A program made the translations under genes and the position numbers. From NCBI GenBank assembly GCA_963854835.1, contig OY978530.1, forward strand, positions 36,843,639 to 36,907,638: a stretch of DNA of 64,000 nt, given 5' to 3'. Under the pieces are notes generated by a model, which did no database searches, was not told the DNA's origin, and saw only the letters and a list, made by a program, of their open reading frames with translations. The stretch comes from Megamerina dolium (Eukaryota; Arthropoda; Insecta; Diptera; Megamerinidae). Shown in pieces: positions 9,909 through 20,755 of the stretch (its first letter is position 1; each line of letters begins with the position of its first letter).

Positions 9909-11243
9909 CTCTAGAAAACACAATTAAAACACGATATCTGCTAATTTTTCGGTATATTTATTCGAAATATTCTCCTCCTTATTCAATACACTTGTTACAT
10001 CGATTCAATAGTGATTCAAACGCAAGTTCCAGCTCATTTTTCGGAATTGCCTCCAGTGCCCTCGTCGAAGCCCGTTGTATGGTCTGAATGTCATCAAAAA
10101 TGCATCCTTTCAACTTCAATTTCAGTTTTGGGAACAAAAAGAAGTCGCACGGTGCCAAATCAGGTGAATACGGCGGGTGATTCAACATCAGGTGTGTACC
10201 TGATTCCGGGCCAAAAATTGACGAACAATGAGTGCTATGTGACTAGGTGCATTATCGAGCAACAGAGACCAAGTTTTTGAATCGCGGTATTTTGGTCGAA
10301 CACGACGGATTCTGGACATCAAACGCTTCAAAACTTCGAGGTAACACGCGGAAGTAACTGTTTGACCAGTTGGAACAAATTCTTTGTGGATAATTCCTTT
10401 GCTATCGAAGAATGTGATGAGCATTGTTTTGATTTTTGATGAAACTTTTCGTGTTTTTTTGGCTTGTGGTGAGTTTTTTGATTTTCATTCCGCACTTTGA
10501 CGCTTGGTTTCTAGATCGTATTGGAAACACCATGTTTCATCACCCGTAACAATTGTTTTCAGGAAGTTTAGATCATTTTCTGCAGCTGGAACCATGTCTC
10601 TAGAATGACTGGCTCTCATTAATTTTTAGTCCGCGGTCAATGTGTGTGGAACAAATCTCGCGCAGACCTTTGTTTTGCCAACATCCTCGTGAAGTTTCTC
10701 TGTTGATGTTTAAGGCCTCTTCCATCATTTTTACTGAAGCATTGCGGTCTTCTGTAATAAAATAACGAACTTTCTGGATCGCTTCCGGTGTCCGCACTGA
10801 AATTGGCCTTCCTTCTTTTATTTCATCTTCCAGCGACTCTCTGCCATCCACAAACCGTTTATGCCATATAAAAATATTTGATCTTGATAAACAAATTAAT
10901 GACCGCTCTTTGCTCCATGTTAAAATTTCAACATCAAACGAACACGTGTTTTGTAAAATGAATGTCAATAAACATTAAATGTCAACCAAATACCATGAAA
11001 TTTTGACAGTTAGTAGAGGAAGGTTGAAGCTTCAAAACGCATGTGCTCACACATAGATGGCGCGCTTGGTTGCTGAGATATGGTTCGAGTGTTAATACAT
11101 AATTGTCGCACCTTGTACAACAAATAAAATAATCGATGAATTTGGGTGAAATTTTAACGGCTGACGTTTGACAGACCGCAATTTCAAAAAAAAAATGTGT
11201 TTGTGCTGCCTTTTTCATACTTAGGTAGCTTCTTTATCAATCC
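9909..11243 (-). pseudogene. Mariner A transposase, near full length, unit 2
   Basis: Antisense mariner of about 1.3 kb. The N-terminal frame at 10600-10968 has IWHKRFVDGRESLEDE and GRPISVRTPEAI. First catalytic D in TGDETW near 10530-10550. Second in LLLDNAPSH (10188-10424), where relatives have HD. Third in SPDLAPCDFFLFPKLK (9979-10188). The spacing fits mariner D,D34D. Frameshifts near 10590 and 10188 and a stop after the third part inactivate it. The 5' untranslated part reaches the inferred end near 11243. I could not define the opposite terminal repeat. Confidence 0.88.
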
Positions 11244-11303
11244 GCCTCGTATATGACAAATTGCGAAATTTTCAATATGCACGATCCACTTATCTCATTA
11301 TCC

Positions 11304-11703
11304 ATTTACTCATTTGAATTCTATTCGTTTTTTCTTTGTCAATGCCATTAGACTATGGAACTCGCTTCCATCCGGGCTCAAGCGAATTGTTCATGTTGGC
11401 GGTTTCAGAAGCAATCTCATCCGGCACTACATTGAATCTCTTTAAATTCCTTAAATTATGTCTTCTCACACTCTAACTTCTACCCTCTTATCTTTTGTTC
11501 ATCTTTCCTTAATTTTATATTTTTTTTCTTTCTTCTTTATTTATTTATTTTTTTTTTTAATTCTATCCTTCATTTTGTCTTTAGTTAAGTTTCTTAGTGC
11601 AATATTTGTTGAGTTTCATTAGTATGTAAGATTTTTATTGCAATTGTTCTTTAAATGTAATGTACTATATAAGAATAATAATATTATTAATAATATTTTA
11701 TTT

Positions 11704-11733
<30 letters not shown>
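11304..11733 (+). pseudogene. 3' end of TAA-tailed non-LTR element, unit 2
   Basis: Same as 778-1171, with the RLWNSLPSGL terminus and a longer TAA/AAT tract interrupted by ATTATTAATAATATTTTA at about 11680-11700. This longer form is shared with unit 3. Confidence 0.75.
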
Positions 11734-11736
<3 letters not shown>

Positions 11737-11954
11737 TTTCCAATTCACTTTTATACATATTACACTTGGACTTACATCCAATTCCAATTATATTTTCCGT
11801 GTTTTCACATTTGGTTTATGTTTCTCAGGATTGGTATTCAAATCATTTTTATTAGTATCATGTGCTTGTGAAAAATACAAAAATATATTGAAAACGTTAG
11901 TAAAATTTTTTCCCAAAAGTAGGGGAAAGTAGACGAAGTGTTAATGGTTTTTTA

Positions 11955-12850
11955 ATGTTATTATATATTATTAATACAAAGATTTGTTTATTTGGTTTTA
12001 TTGATGATTTTTCGATACCTCTGAAGTGCTTCATTTCAATTTTCTGCATCTGCGCTTTTGCTTTTAAAACTGAAGATGTTAGCAAAAAGCTACTCCGGCT
12101 GCCCGTATCAAGCAAAGAAAGGATATGGTTATACCGAGGGTTGCTGAAGCGATTATGGTTGAAACCAACACTTACCATTTCTCTAAGATTCATCTACTTC
12201 GATCAGTCTCTCAATGCCGCAACTCTCTTCATAGGGCAATTTTTGTACTGTTGATTCAGCTGACCGCATCTAAAGCACGATCCTTAAATTTGTTTTTCAT
12301 GCGGTGCTATTTCTTTTCCGAAATAGCTGAAACGTGAACAATTGAAACACCTGGGGTCTCGAGTACTCGCTACGATATTAGTAGCTGTTTTTGTTGCTAG
12401 CTTCTTCTATTTTGGTAGCAGTCTCTTTAAATCGTCTATCGTAGACACGCCACTGAAGCTTGTTGTTTCTCAAACCGTCGATGATGAATTCCACCAATTC
12501 GCATTCCTCAATAGGAGCTGCTGCGAGCGCAATTTCTTGCATTGATAATACATAGTGGCTAAAACTTACATTCCTGAGTCGAACTCTTGCTTCTAGCTTC
12601 ATGAACACATCTTCAACGCTCACTTGCTTTCTTCAGGAGTGCTTGCTAAGCCATTCCATGTATACGCATTCGTCATTCTGACAAAGAGCTGTGCATTGCC
12701 CGTGATCATACTCCAAGCAAGTAGCAATTTACATTCATCATCGCGACCAAATATGTTGGTTGTTTGTTCGTAATCTTGTATCCCTTTTTATACGTCAATG
12801 TCGTCATCGCCACTGAATTTCGGAAGTGCATTTCACATGTCATAATTTCT
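11955..12850 (-). pseudogene. Gypsy gag-protease remnant, unit 2
   Basis: Counterpart of 5235-6110 without the LTR element. The protease frame (LLDTGSRSSFL, 11897-12193) and gag frame (EFIIDGLRNN, 12378-12623) are the same. It contains the uninterrupted target ATGTTATTATATATTATT at 11955-11972, which is the pre-insertion state of the gypsy element in unit 1. Confidence 0.8.
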
Positions 12851-13385
12851 TCTGCATATTATTTACCTGGAATTGATATAAACTTATTAGTTGAGTATTG
12901 AAATGAGATTAATTCGACATCCGTATAGAAGGCGGCTCTACAATTTCAAATTTGTTCTAACTCTTCATCGGTGTGTAGGCATCACTATTCCATGAATAGC
13001 AAGTGGTTCATTTTTCACAAGAAACTAAAACGGACCAGTTTCTTTCCATTAAAGTACAACTTAAGAAATGTTCTAGACCCAATTTCTGGCTCTTTTTGCT
13101 TGCCAAACAAATGAGTAACAACATATACTTGAGAATTGTCGTAATAAGTTAAAGGCTGCTATAAAAATTATTTTCAAAATTTGTATATTTACACGTATAT
13201 ACAACCCTCATTGAAAATTTCATTTCATTATTACCCCTTTAGTGTTAGAGATAGCTACACAATTTAAAAGGAACAGCTTATTGGTTTTCTAAGAGCTTTA
13301 ATTTTATAATGGGAAAATGTTTAATTAGGGGTAGAATCAGGGGAACTGAAAATTATTTTTAGAGGCTCGTTCGATTTCATAGTAA

Positions 13386-13394
13386 TATATTAAG
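13386..13394. other. Empty SINE target site
   Basis: A single TATATTAAG where units 1 and 3 carry the 366-bp SINE flanked by two copies of it. Confidence 0.85.
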
Positions 13395-14390
13395 AAATTA
13401 TAGCCCTCCCTGATAATTTTAAAGCAAGCTATAACTTTTAAAAATTGGACGATCAGCAACTGTCCTATGATAAAAAAAATCATTTTGGCGGTTCTAAAAG
13501 GGTTAAGAAAAAAAAAGGTTTTTGTCCCGTTTCAACATAATTTCTAAAACTAGAGTGAACTTTAGATACTTTTTTTCGTGATCCACCCTAATGCATATAC
13601 CCATATTATCAAAAGCTTCTTCCATAAAATGATGCATCCGGATCAACCATACAAGGTATTGGTCACATTTTGTTATCGTGTCGTTGTACAGCAACTATTA
13701 GAAGGATTTTACTAAAATTGCGTTATCAAAAGATAAATTAATATATATATGTAGGAACCTTTAATTGATGTAATCCAATTCTGCCGAATAGATTTAAAGG
13801 GTAACCATTATCATCGACCATTATCATCAACTTATTTTACAAACACTAAAGGTAATATTCGTCGATTCGACGAAGTCTGTATTAAAACTATAACTAAAAA
13901 AAAAACAAAATGAAAGAAGTTATTAATTTCTTGGTTTGTAACGGCAATGTTGAGTTTTATTGAGTTCACTTAGCAATTTTTGCATGAGATCTTTTAAAAT
14001 ATTTATAAAAAAGTATGTTTTATTTAAAAAAACTTAAACATAATTTAGAAGCTTATAGTTGGCTCAAAGCAAGAAACAACAGAAAAACTATAATTACTTT
14101 TATTTTATTCAAGAAGCACATGCTCAAGTTTATGTTCCTCACAAGCAATTTTGGTATGGGTAAAATCCAAAGAAAATTTTTTTTGTCCTTCTTTATCATT
14201 TCTATTATTGTCCTTGTTGATTTTGACCTTTACATTTAATAATTAATTAATAATTTCGTTACTAAACAAGCACAAGCGAAGAACATGCACATGGGCTAAC
14301 GACTAATTTTACTTGAATACGACGTAACACTGCACTCTGATCGAAAGTGTTGACCCCTCCTTTAATGCTATTGTAGAACTGGACCCTGAA
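13395..14390. other. Unassigned AT-rich stretch, unit 2
   Basis: No gene recognised. It contains the deletion junction near 13820 (repeat CCATTATCATC) where about 770 bp present in units 1 and 3 are missing. Confidence 0.4.
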
Positions 14391-14954
14391 ATTACTGGCA
14401 ATGTGCTATTGCGTGTGATGCAGCTCGATTCAGTTGTTCATCGACGGCAGTGGCTGCTGGTACCAACGATAATATTCGTGTTTAATGTTTTTGAAGTGGT
14501 AAGGAAAGATGTACTTTTGTGCCTTTTCTCAAAAACTTTTGTTGCGATTTTGCTGATGCACGATGTCCACTAGGATTGCGATTTTGAAATCGAGAACGAC
14601 AGGTATTTTCTAGGTTTAACAATCGTTCGATATACGAAAGACTGCGTTCAATGCGCTCAATTCGACTTTCAATCGAAAAGTTATTTTCAGAATTTGCTAC
14701 CGCCTTGTGTCGAGGTTGTTAATTTAATTTCTCAACGGTATCTGCAAGAACAGAGTTCATCCGAACAACATTGATTATTTCATCTGCGATCGACCTTAGT
14801 TGCTCCAGTGTCATATCCGCATTGCGTTTGTCTACCACTGTAATGACTGCGCGAATTAAGTTGAATGACTTGATATGTGCACACATTTTTAGTCTTTACT
14901 TCACTAATGACAATTTTATTCTGATTTTATATGATTTGTTGGGATTACTTATTA
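14391..14954 (-). pseudogene. Gypsy gag C-terminal remnant, unit 2
   Basis: Copy of 8768-9331, joined to mariner B at the same base. Confidence 0.6.
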
Positions 14955-14967
14955 AATAAATAAAAAA

Positions 14968-15530
14968 AATAGTGGTGGACCCATGTTTCATCAACAGTTA
15001 TTAATCGACGCCAAAAATCAACAGGATTACGCTTTATCATGTCCAAACGCCGCTGTGAAGTGGTCTCTCGAACTCGTTTTTGTTCGACACTGAGCAAACG
15101 CGGCACCCATCTTGCCGATAGCTTTTTCATATGCAAATGTTCATGCAAAATTTTTAGCACACGTTCTTATGAGATGTGTACCATTTCAACAATCTCACGC
15201 AACTTGAATAGGCGATCATTCATAACGATATCGAGGATTTTCTTGATATTTTCTTCAGTAACCACCTCTTTTGGCCTTCCTGTTGATGGTATTGTTGCAG
15301 TGCTTGTTCGGCCGCGTTCAAATTCAGCAATCCAATATTTTACCATGTAATCTGACGGAGCAGACTCACCGTAATATTTATCGAGCTTTTTTTTGTCTCT
15401 TTCGCCGTTTTCCCTTTTAAATAATAGTGTTTAATCACTGCACGAAATTTGCTTTTTTCCATTTTTCAAGAAACACAAAAGTTGGTTACTTCAAACGACT
15501 ACAAGGCACGACAATTATGTATTAAGACTG
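14968..15530 (-). pseudogene. Mariner B transposase, N-terminal part, unit 2
   Basis: Copy of the fragment at 9345-9905 with the same truncation after VDETWVHHY and the same frameshift. The shared breakpoint shows that it was already truncated before the unit was duplicated. Confidence 0.85.
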
Positions 15531-15575
15531 CCTCTTACTTACTTACTTATGTGGCCATAACAACCGAATATCGAT

Positions 15576-17028
15576 TTAGGCCGAAAATAACATGCTTCGC
15601 CAGCCATCTCTGTTCTTCGCTAGCTGGCGCCAGTTAGAAATTCCAAGCGCCGTCAGGTTCTCCAGTACTTGGTCTTTCCACCGGAGGTTTGGTCTTCCTC
15701 TTTTGCGTCGTCCTCCAGCGAGTTCCGAATATAACACCTTCTTAGCTGGAGCGTGTTCTTCCATTCGCTCGACATGACCTAGCCAGCGCAGCCGCTGGAT
15801 TTTGATGCGCTTTACTATGTCAATATCGGCATACAGCTCGTACAGCTCATGGTTGTACCTTATTCGGTACTCGCCACCAACGCAAATAGGTCCAAAGATC
15901 TTGCGTAGGACTTTTCTCTCGAAAACTCCAAGTATTCGCTCATCCGAGGTGGAAATTGTCCAGGCTTCAGCGCCATATGTTAGGACAGGCATGATGAGAG
16001 ACTTGTAGAGTGTAGTTTTCGTTCTTCGAGAGAGGGCTCGACTTCTCAATTGCTTACCCAGCCCAAAGTAACACCTGTTAGCAAGAGTTATCCTACGCAT
16101 GATCTCCAAGCTGACGTCATTACTGCTGTTAATGCTGGTTCCAAGATAGACAAAGTCCCTTACTACTTCAAAAGCGTAGTTGTCAACAGTGACGTGCTGT
16201 CCAAGACGCCGGGACTCTTTGTTTGTTGACACTAGATACTTCGTCTTGCCCTCGTTCACCGTGAGACCCATCCGACGCGACTCTCTTTCCAACTCTGAGA
16301 ATGCTGCACTGACTGCTCGCGTGTTCATGCCGATTATGTCAATATCGTCGGCATACGCTAACAGCATGACACTTTTGTTGAAGATAGTGCCATTATGTCG
16401 TAGATCAGCAGCTCGTATTATTTTCTCCATAATAAGATTGAAGAAGTCGCACGATAACGAATCACCTTGTCTGAAACCCCGTTCGGTATTAAACGGTGCG
16501 GAGAGGTCCTTCCCAATTTTCACTGCACAACGGGAGTTATGCAGTGTCATTCTACAAAGTCGAATGAGCTTTGCAGGAATACCGAACTCAGACATTGTTG
16601 CGTAGAGGTAATCCCTTACCGGACTGTCGAAAGCGGCTTTATAATCAACAAATAGGTGGTGTGTGTCGATCTGTTTTTCTTGGGTCTTCTCCAGGATTTG
16701 GCGCAGTGTGAAAATCTGGTCGATGGTGGATTTACCAGGTCTGAAGCCACACTGATAAGGTCCAATCAGGTTGCTGAGCATAGGCTTCAATCTTTCACAC
16801 AGTACGCTCGATAGAACCTTGTACGCGATGCTCAGGAGACTTATTCCACGGTAGTTGGCGCAAATTGTGGGGTCTCCTTTTTTATGTACAGGACAGAGAA
16901 CACTGAGCCTCCAATCATCAGGCATGCTTTCATCCGACCATATTCTGCTTATGAGCTGGTGCATGCGGGTGAGCAGCTCATCGCCTCCGGTCTTAAACAA
17001 CTCGGCAGGCAGGCCATCAGCACCTGCA
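15576..17028 (-). pseudogene. RTE reverse transcriptase part
   Basis: An open frame of about 474 residues, separated from the endonuclease part by one in-frame stop. Motifs: PVHKKGDPTICANYRGISLL, FVDYKAAFDS (first catalytic D), GFRQGDSLSCDFFN, LLAYADDIDIIG (YADD active site), and a C-terminal region with LRWLGHVERM and GRPNLRWKDQV, characteristic of RTE-like proteins. All catalytic residues that I can place are present. The stop is the only disabling change I see, so this copy is young. Confidence 0.9.
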
Positions 17029-17030
17029 GC

Positions 17031-18539
17031 TTAGTTGTTCTTCAGCCTTAAAATGGCCGTTTCAACCTCGTCATAGTCGGGTGGTGGAACATCAACACCA
17101 TCATCTGTAATTGGGGTTATCGGGCATTCTCCTCCACTGGCGGAATTGTTCGTAGCATCGCCATTCAGTAACGTGGAGAAGTGTTCCCTCCATAGGCTCA
17201 GTACACTCTGGACATCCGTAACCAGATTCCCATTTCCATCACGACAAGAAGAGGCTCCGGAATTTAAACCTCCACTCAGGCGCTTGATCTTTTCAAAGAA
17301 TTTTCGAGTCTCATTCTTGTCGGTGCACATCTCTATCTCCTCACACTCGCGTCTTTCCAACTCCCTCTTCTTGCGCCTGAAAAGACGTCTCTCTGCACTC
17401 CTTTTCTCTCTATACCGCTCCTTAACAGCTCGCGTTACGCCTGCACGCAGGGTTTTTCTGTAGGCGGCGTCTTTCTCTGCGGTAGCGTCGCGACACTCCT
17501 GATCATACCACTCATTCCTCAGAGGCCGGTAGTAACCGATTACCTCCTCGGCAGCAGTAGTCATGGAGTGGGATATATGTGTCCACCGTGCGCATGTATC
17601 ATCAAGTGGGGGAGTGTTCTGCATAAGCAGATCCGATAGTCGAGTGGAAAATGCATCTGCTGTCTCTGGTGATTGCAGCTTACTGACGTCGAGCTTTCTC
17701 TGTGTGGGACTTCTCTTGTTATTTGCGACACATAGGCGTGTGCGCACCTTAGCTGCAACAAGGTAGTGATCCGAGTCGATGTTGGCACCACGGATCGATT
17801 TCACGTCCATCACACTGGAAGCATGCCTTCCGTCAATCAACACATGATCAATTTGGTTTCTTGTACGATGATCTGGAGACAGCCATGTCGCTTTGTGGAT
17901 GTCGAGATGCTGGAATCTGGTACCACCAATTACCATGTTTCGTGCTGCGGCGAAGTCGATCAGCCTCATTCCGTTATCGGAGGTGTTTTGGTGGAGGCTG
18001 AATTTTCCGACAGTTGGACCAAAGGTACCTTCCTTGCCCACCCTGGCATTAAAGTCGCCAAGCACGATTTTGATATCGTGGCGGGGGCAGCGGTCATAAG
18101 CTTCTTCGAGGCGCTGAAAGAAGCTCTCCTTGGTCACATTGTCCTTCTCATCCGTCGGAGCGTGGGCACATATAAGGCTGATGTTGAAAAATTTTGCCTT
18201 GATGCGGATTGTGGCCAGCCGTTCGTTCACAGGCGTGAACTGTGAGACAAGATGTCGTAGTCTCTTTCTGACCAAAAATCCACATCCTAATTCGTGCCTT
18301 TCAGCATGGCAACTGTAGTAGATGTCACAGGACGCTCTTTTGGAGCAGCCCTGTCCTGTCCATCGCATTTCCTGGAGAGCGGTGATGTCAGCTCTGTATT
18401 TTTCGAGGACATCAACCAGCTGGATAGAGGCACCCTCCCTATAAAGGGATCGGACATTCCAGGTGCATATCCGTAAATCATTGTCCTTTTTTCGTTTGCG
18501 GGGGTCATCAACAAAAGCGGTAGTCCTTATCCGAGGCAT
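17031..18539 (-). pseudogene. RTE apurinic-type endonuclease part
   Basis: 502 residues ending at the premature stop. APE motifs in order: ICTWNVRSL (N), LQEMRWTG (E), ICAHAPTDE, LGDFNARVG (D, N), RNQIDHVLI and DSDHYLV (D, H). It is followed by a linker and an arginine-rich stretch, reaching the N-terminal side of the RT domain (ILRLKNN). The normal protein would be one polypeptide with the RT frame at 15576-17028. Confidence 0.9.
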
Positions 18540-18902
18540 TTTAGTTTTTTTTCATTGGAGGGGTTTTTTATGTGGCGGGTCCCAAACCCAACGCACAACC
18601 TCTAACCGAGGAGATTTTCGACACTCACTTCAGCCGCCTCCCAGCGGGTGCCAGGAAGACGTTGCCCGGTGGTCGCCACATGGAGGGCCCCCATTAATAA
18701 TAATGAAAGCGCCATCACAGAGTAAGCAGAGCAAGCTATATGACTACCCCTCATTAACAAATAAAGGTATCATCACATAGCGCTCAGATCAAACTACATG
18801 ACAGCCAGTGAGTTGACTTGCGATGAGTTCAACAAGGATTGCGCTAGCCCCACCTGGTTGAGGCAGTTAGACACGTTACCTTGCGAAAACACCACCAGAC
18901 CA
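18540..18902 (-). other. 5' leader of the RTE-type element
   Basis: Non-coding stretch between the first ATG and the target duplication. No other feature recognised. Confidence 0.6.
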
Positions 18903-18906
18903 CCTC

Positions 18907-20236
18907 TAGAAAACACAATTAAAACACGATATCTGCTAATTTTTCGGTATATTTATTCGAAATATTCTCCTCCTGATTCAATACACTTGTTACATCGATT
19001 CAATAGTGATTCAAACGCGAGTTCCAGCTCATTTTTCGGAATTGCCTCCAGTGCCCTCGTCGAAGCCCGTTGTATGGTCTGAATGTCATCAAAAATGCAT
19101 CCTTTCAACTTCAATTTCAGTTTTGGGAACAAAAAGAAGTCGCACGGTGCCAAATCAGGTGAATACGGCGGGTGATTCAACATCAGGTGTGTACCTGATT
19201 CCGGGCCAAAAATTGACGAACAATGAGTGCTATGTGACTAGGTGCATTATCGTGCAACAGAGACCAAGTTTTTGAATCGCGGTATTTTGGTCGAACACGA
19301 CGGATTCTGGACATCAAACGCTTCAAAACTTCAAGGTAACACGCGGAAGTAACTGTTTGACCAGTTGGAACAAATTCTTTGTGGATAATTCCTTTGCTAT
19401 CGAAGAATGTGATGAGCATTGTTTTGATTTTTGATGAAACTTTTCGTGTTTTTTTGGCTTGTGGTGAGTTTTTTGATTTTCATTCCGCACTTTGACGCTT
19501 GGTTTCTAGATCGTATTGGAAACACCATGTTTCATCACCCGTAACAATTGTTTTCAGGAAGTTTAGATCATTTTCTGCAGCTGGAACCATGTCTCTAGAA
19601 TGACTGGCTCTCATTAATTTTTAGTCCGCGGTCAATGTGTGTGGAACAAATCTCGCGCAGACCTTTGTTTTGCCAAAATCCTTGTGAAGTTTCTCTGTTG
19701 ATGTTTAAGGCTTCTTCCATCATTTTTACTGAAGCATTGCGGTCTTCTGTAATAAAATCACGAACTTTCTGGATCGCTTCCGGCCTTCCTTCTTTTATTT
19801 CATCTTCCAGCGACTCTCTGCCATCCACAAACCGTTTATGCCATATAAAAATATTTGATCTTGATAAACAAATTAATGACCGCTCTTTGCTCCATGTTAA
19901 AATTTCAACATCAAACGAACACGTGTTTTGTAAAATGAATGTCAATAAACATTAAATGTCAACCAAATGCCATGAAATTTTGACAGTTAGTAGAGGAAGG
20001 TTGAAGCTTCAAAACGCATGTGCTCACACATAGATGGCGCGCTTGGTTGCTGAGATATGGTTCGAGTGTTAATACATAATTGTCGCACCTTGTACAACAA
20101 ATAAACTAATCGATGAATTTGGGTGAAATTTTAACGGCTGATGTTTGACAGACCGCAATTTCAAAAAAAAAAATGTGTTTGTGCTGCCTTTTTCATACTT
20201 AGGTAGCTTCTTTATCAATCCGCCTCGTATATGACA
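18907..20236 (-). pseudogene. Mariner A transposase, unit 3
   Basis: Near full length, antisense. Parts: 19595-19945 (N-terminus, with the 18-bp deletion shared with unit 1), 19183-19419 (LLHDNAPSH, the usual HD form), and 18953-19183 (DLAPCDFFLFPKLK). The C-terminus reads five residues further than in unit 2. Frameshifts near 19183 and 19560 inactivate it. Confidence 0.88.
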
Positions 20237-20299
20237 AATTGCGAAATTTTCAATATGCACGATCCACTTATCTCATTATCCATTTACTCATTTGAATTC

Positions 20300-20596
20300 T
20301 ATTCGTTTTTTCTTTGTCAATGCCATTAGACTATGGAACTCGCTTCCATCCGGGCTCAAGCGAATTGTTCATGTTGGCGGTTTCAGAAGCAATCTCATCC
20401 GGCACTACATTGAATCTCTTTAAATTCCTTAAATTATGTCTTCTCACACTCTAACTTCTACCCTCTTATCTTTTGTTCATCTTTCCTTAATTTTATATTT
20501 TTTTTCATTCTTCTTTATTTATTTATTTTTTTTTTTAATTCTATCCTTCATTTTGTCTTTAGTTAAGTTTCTTAGTGCAATATTTGTTGAGTTTCA
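20300..20596 (+). pseudogene. 3' end of TAA-tailed non-LTR element, unit 3, left piece
   Basis: Same RLWNSLPSGL terminus and UTR as in the other units, split by the Jockey insertion. The remainder, with the TAA tract, resumes at 24206-24315. Confidence 0.75.
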
Positions 20597-20755
20597 TTAG
20601 TATGTTTTTTTTTTTTTTTTTTTTGTTAGTTTTTTTTTTTTTTTTTATTGAATCTTTCTAACAACAATAAGTATTCAAATCTTAAAAACTAAATAAAACT
20701 ATGTGATATCCCCTACGTTCCATCACAATTTGGTGAGTCGCGAGATGTAGCAATT

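Larger units (their letters stand above)
9909..18902. repeat. Composite tandem unit 2
   Basis: Second copy of the composite, bounded by the mariner B/mariner A junctions. It lacks the sense SINE (clean empty site at 13386-13394) and lacks the 7440-8206 equivalent, including the antisense SINE. It keeps an 18-bp piece of mariner A absent from units 1 and 3, and about 38 bp near 11783-11822 absent from unit 1. Its private insertion is the RTE-type element at 15535-18902. Confidence 0.85.
15535..18902 (-). mobile_element. RTE-type non-LTR retrotransposon
   Basis: A 3,368-bp antisense insertion between mariner B and mariner A. The target CCTC is duplicated (15531-15534 and 18903-18906); unit 1 has a single CCTC at about 9907-9910. 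The 3' end is a short TTAC repeat (GTAA on the element strand) at 15535-15546, typical of RTE-group elements, which end in short repeats rather than poly-A. It carries endonuclease and RT, with one internal stop near 17029. It appears full length or nearly so, with a 5' leader at 18540-18902. Confidence 0.9.

Noticed and set aside
17561..17791. Second antisense frame in the RTE endonuclease region
   Set aside because: Out-of-frame shadow of the same strand.
17766..18245. 159-residue sense frame
   Set aside because: Shadow of the RTE endonuclease on the opposite strand; no domain.
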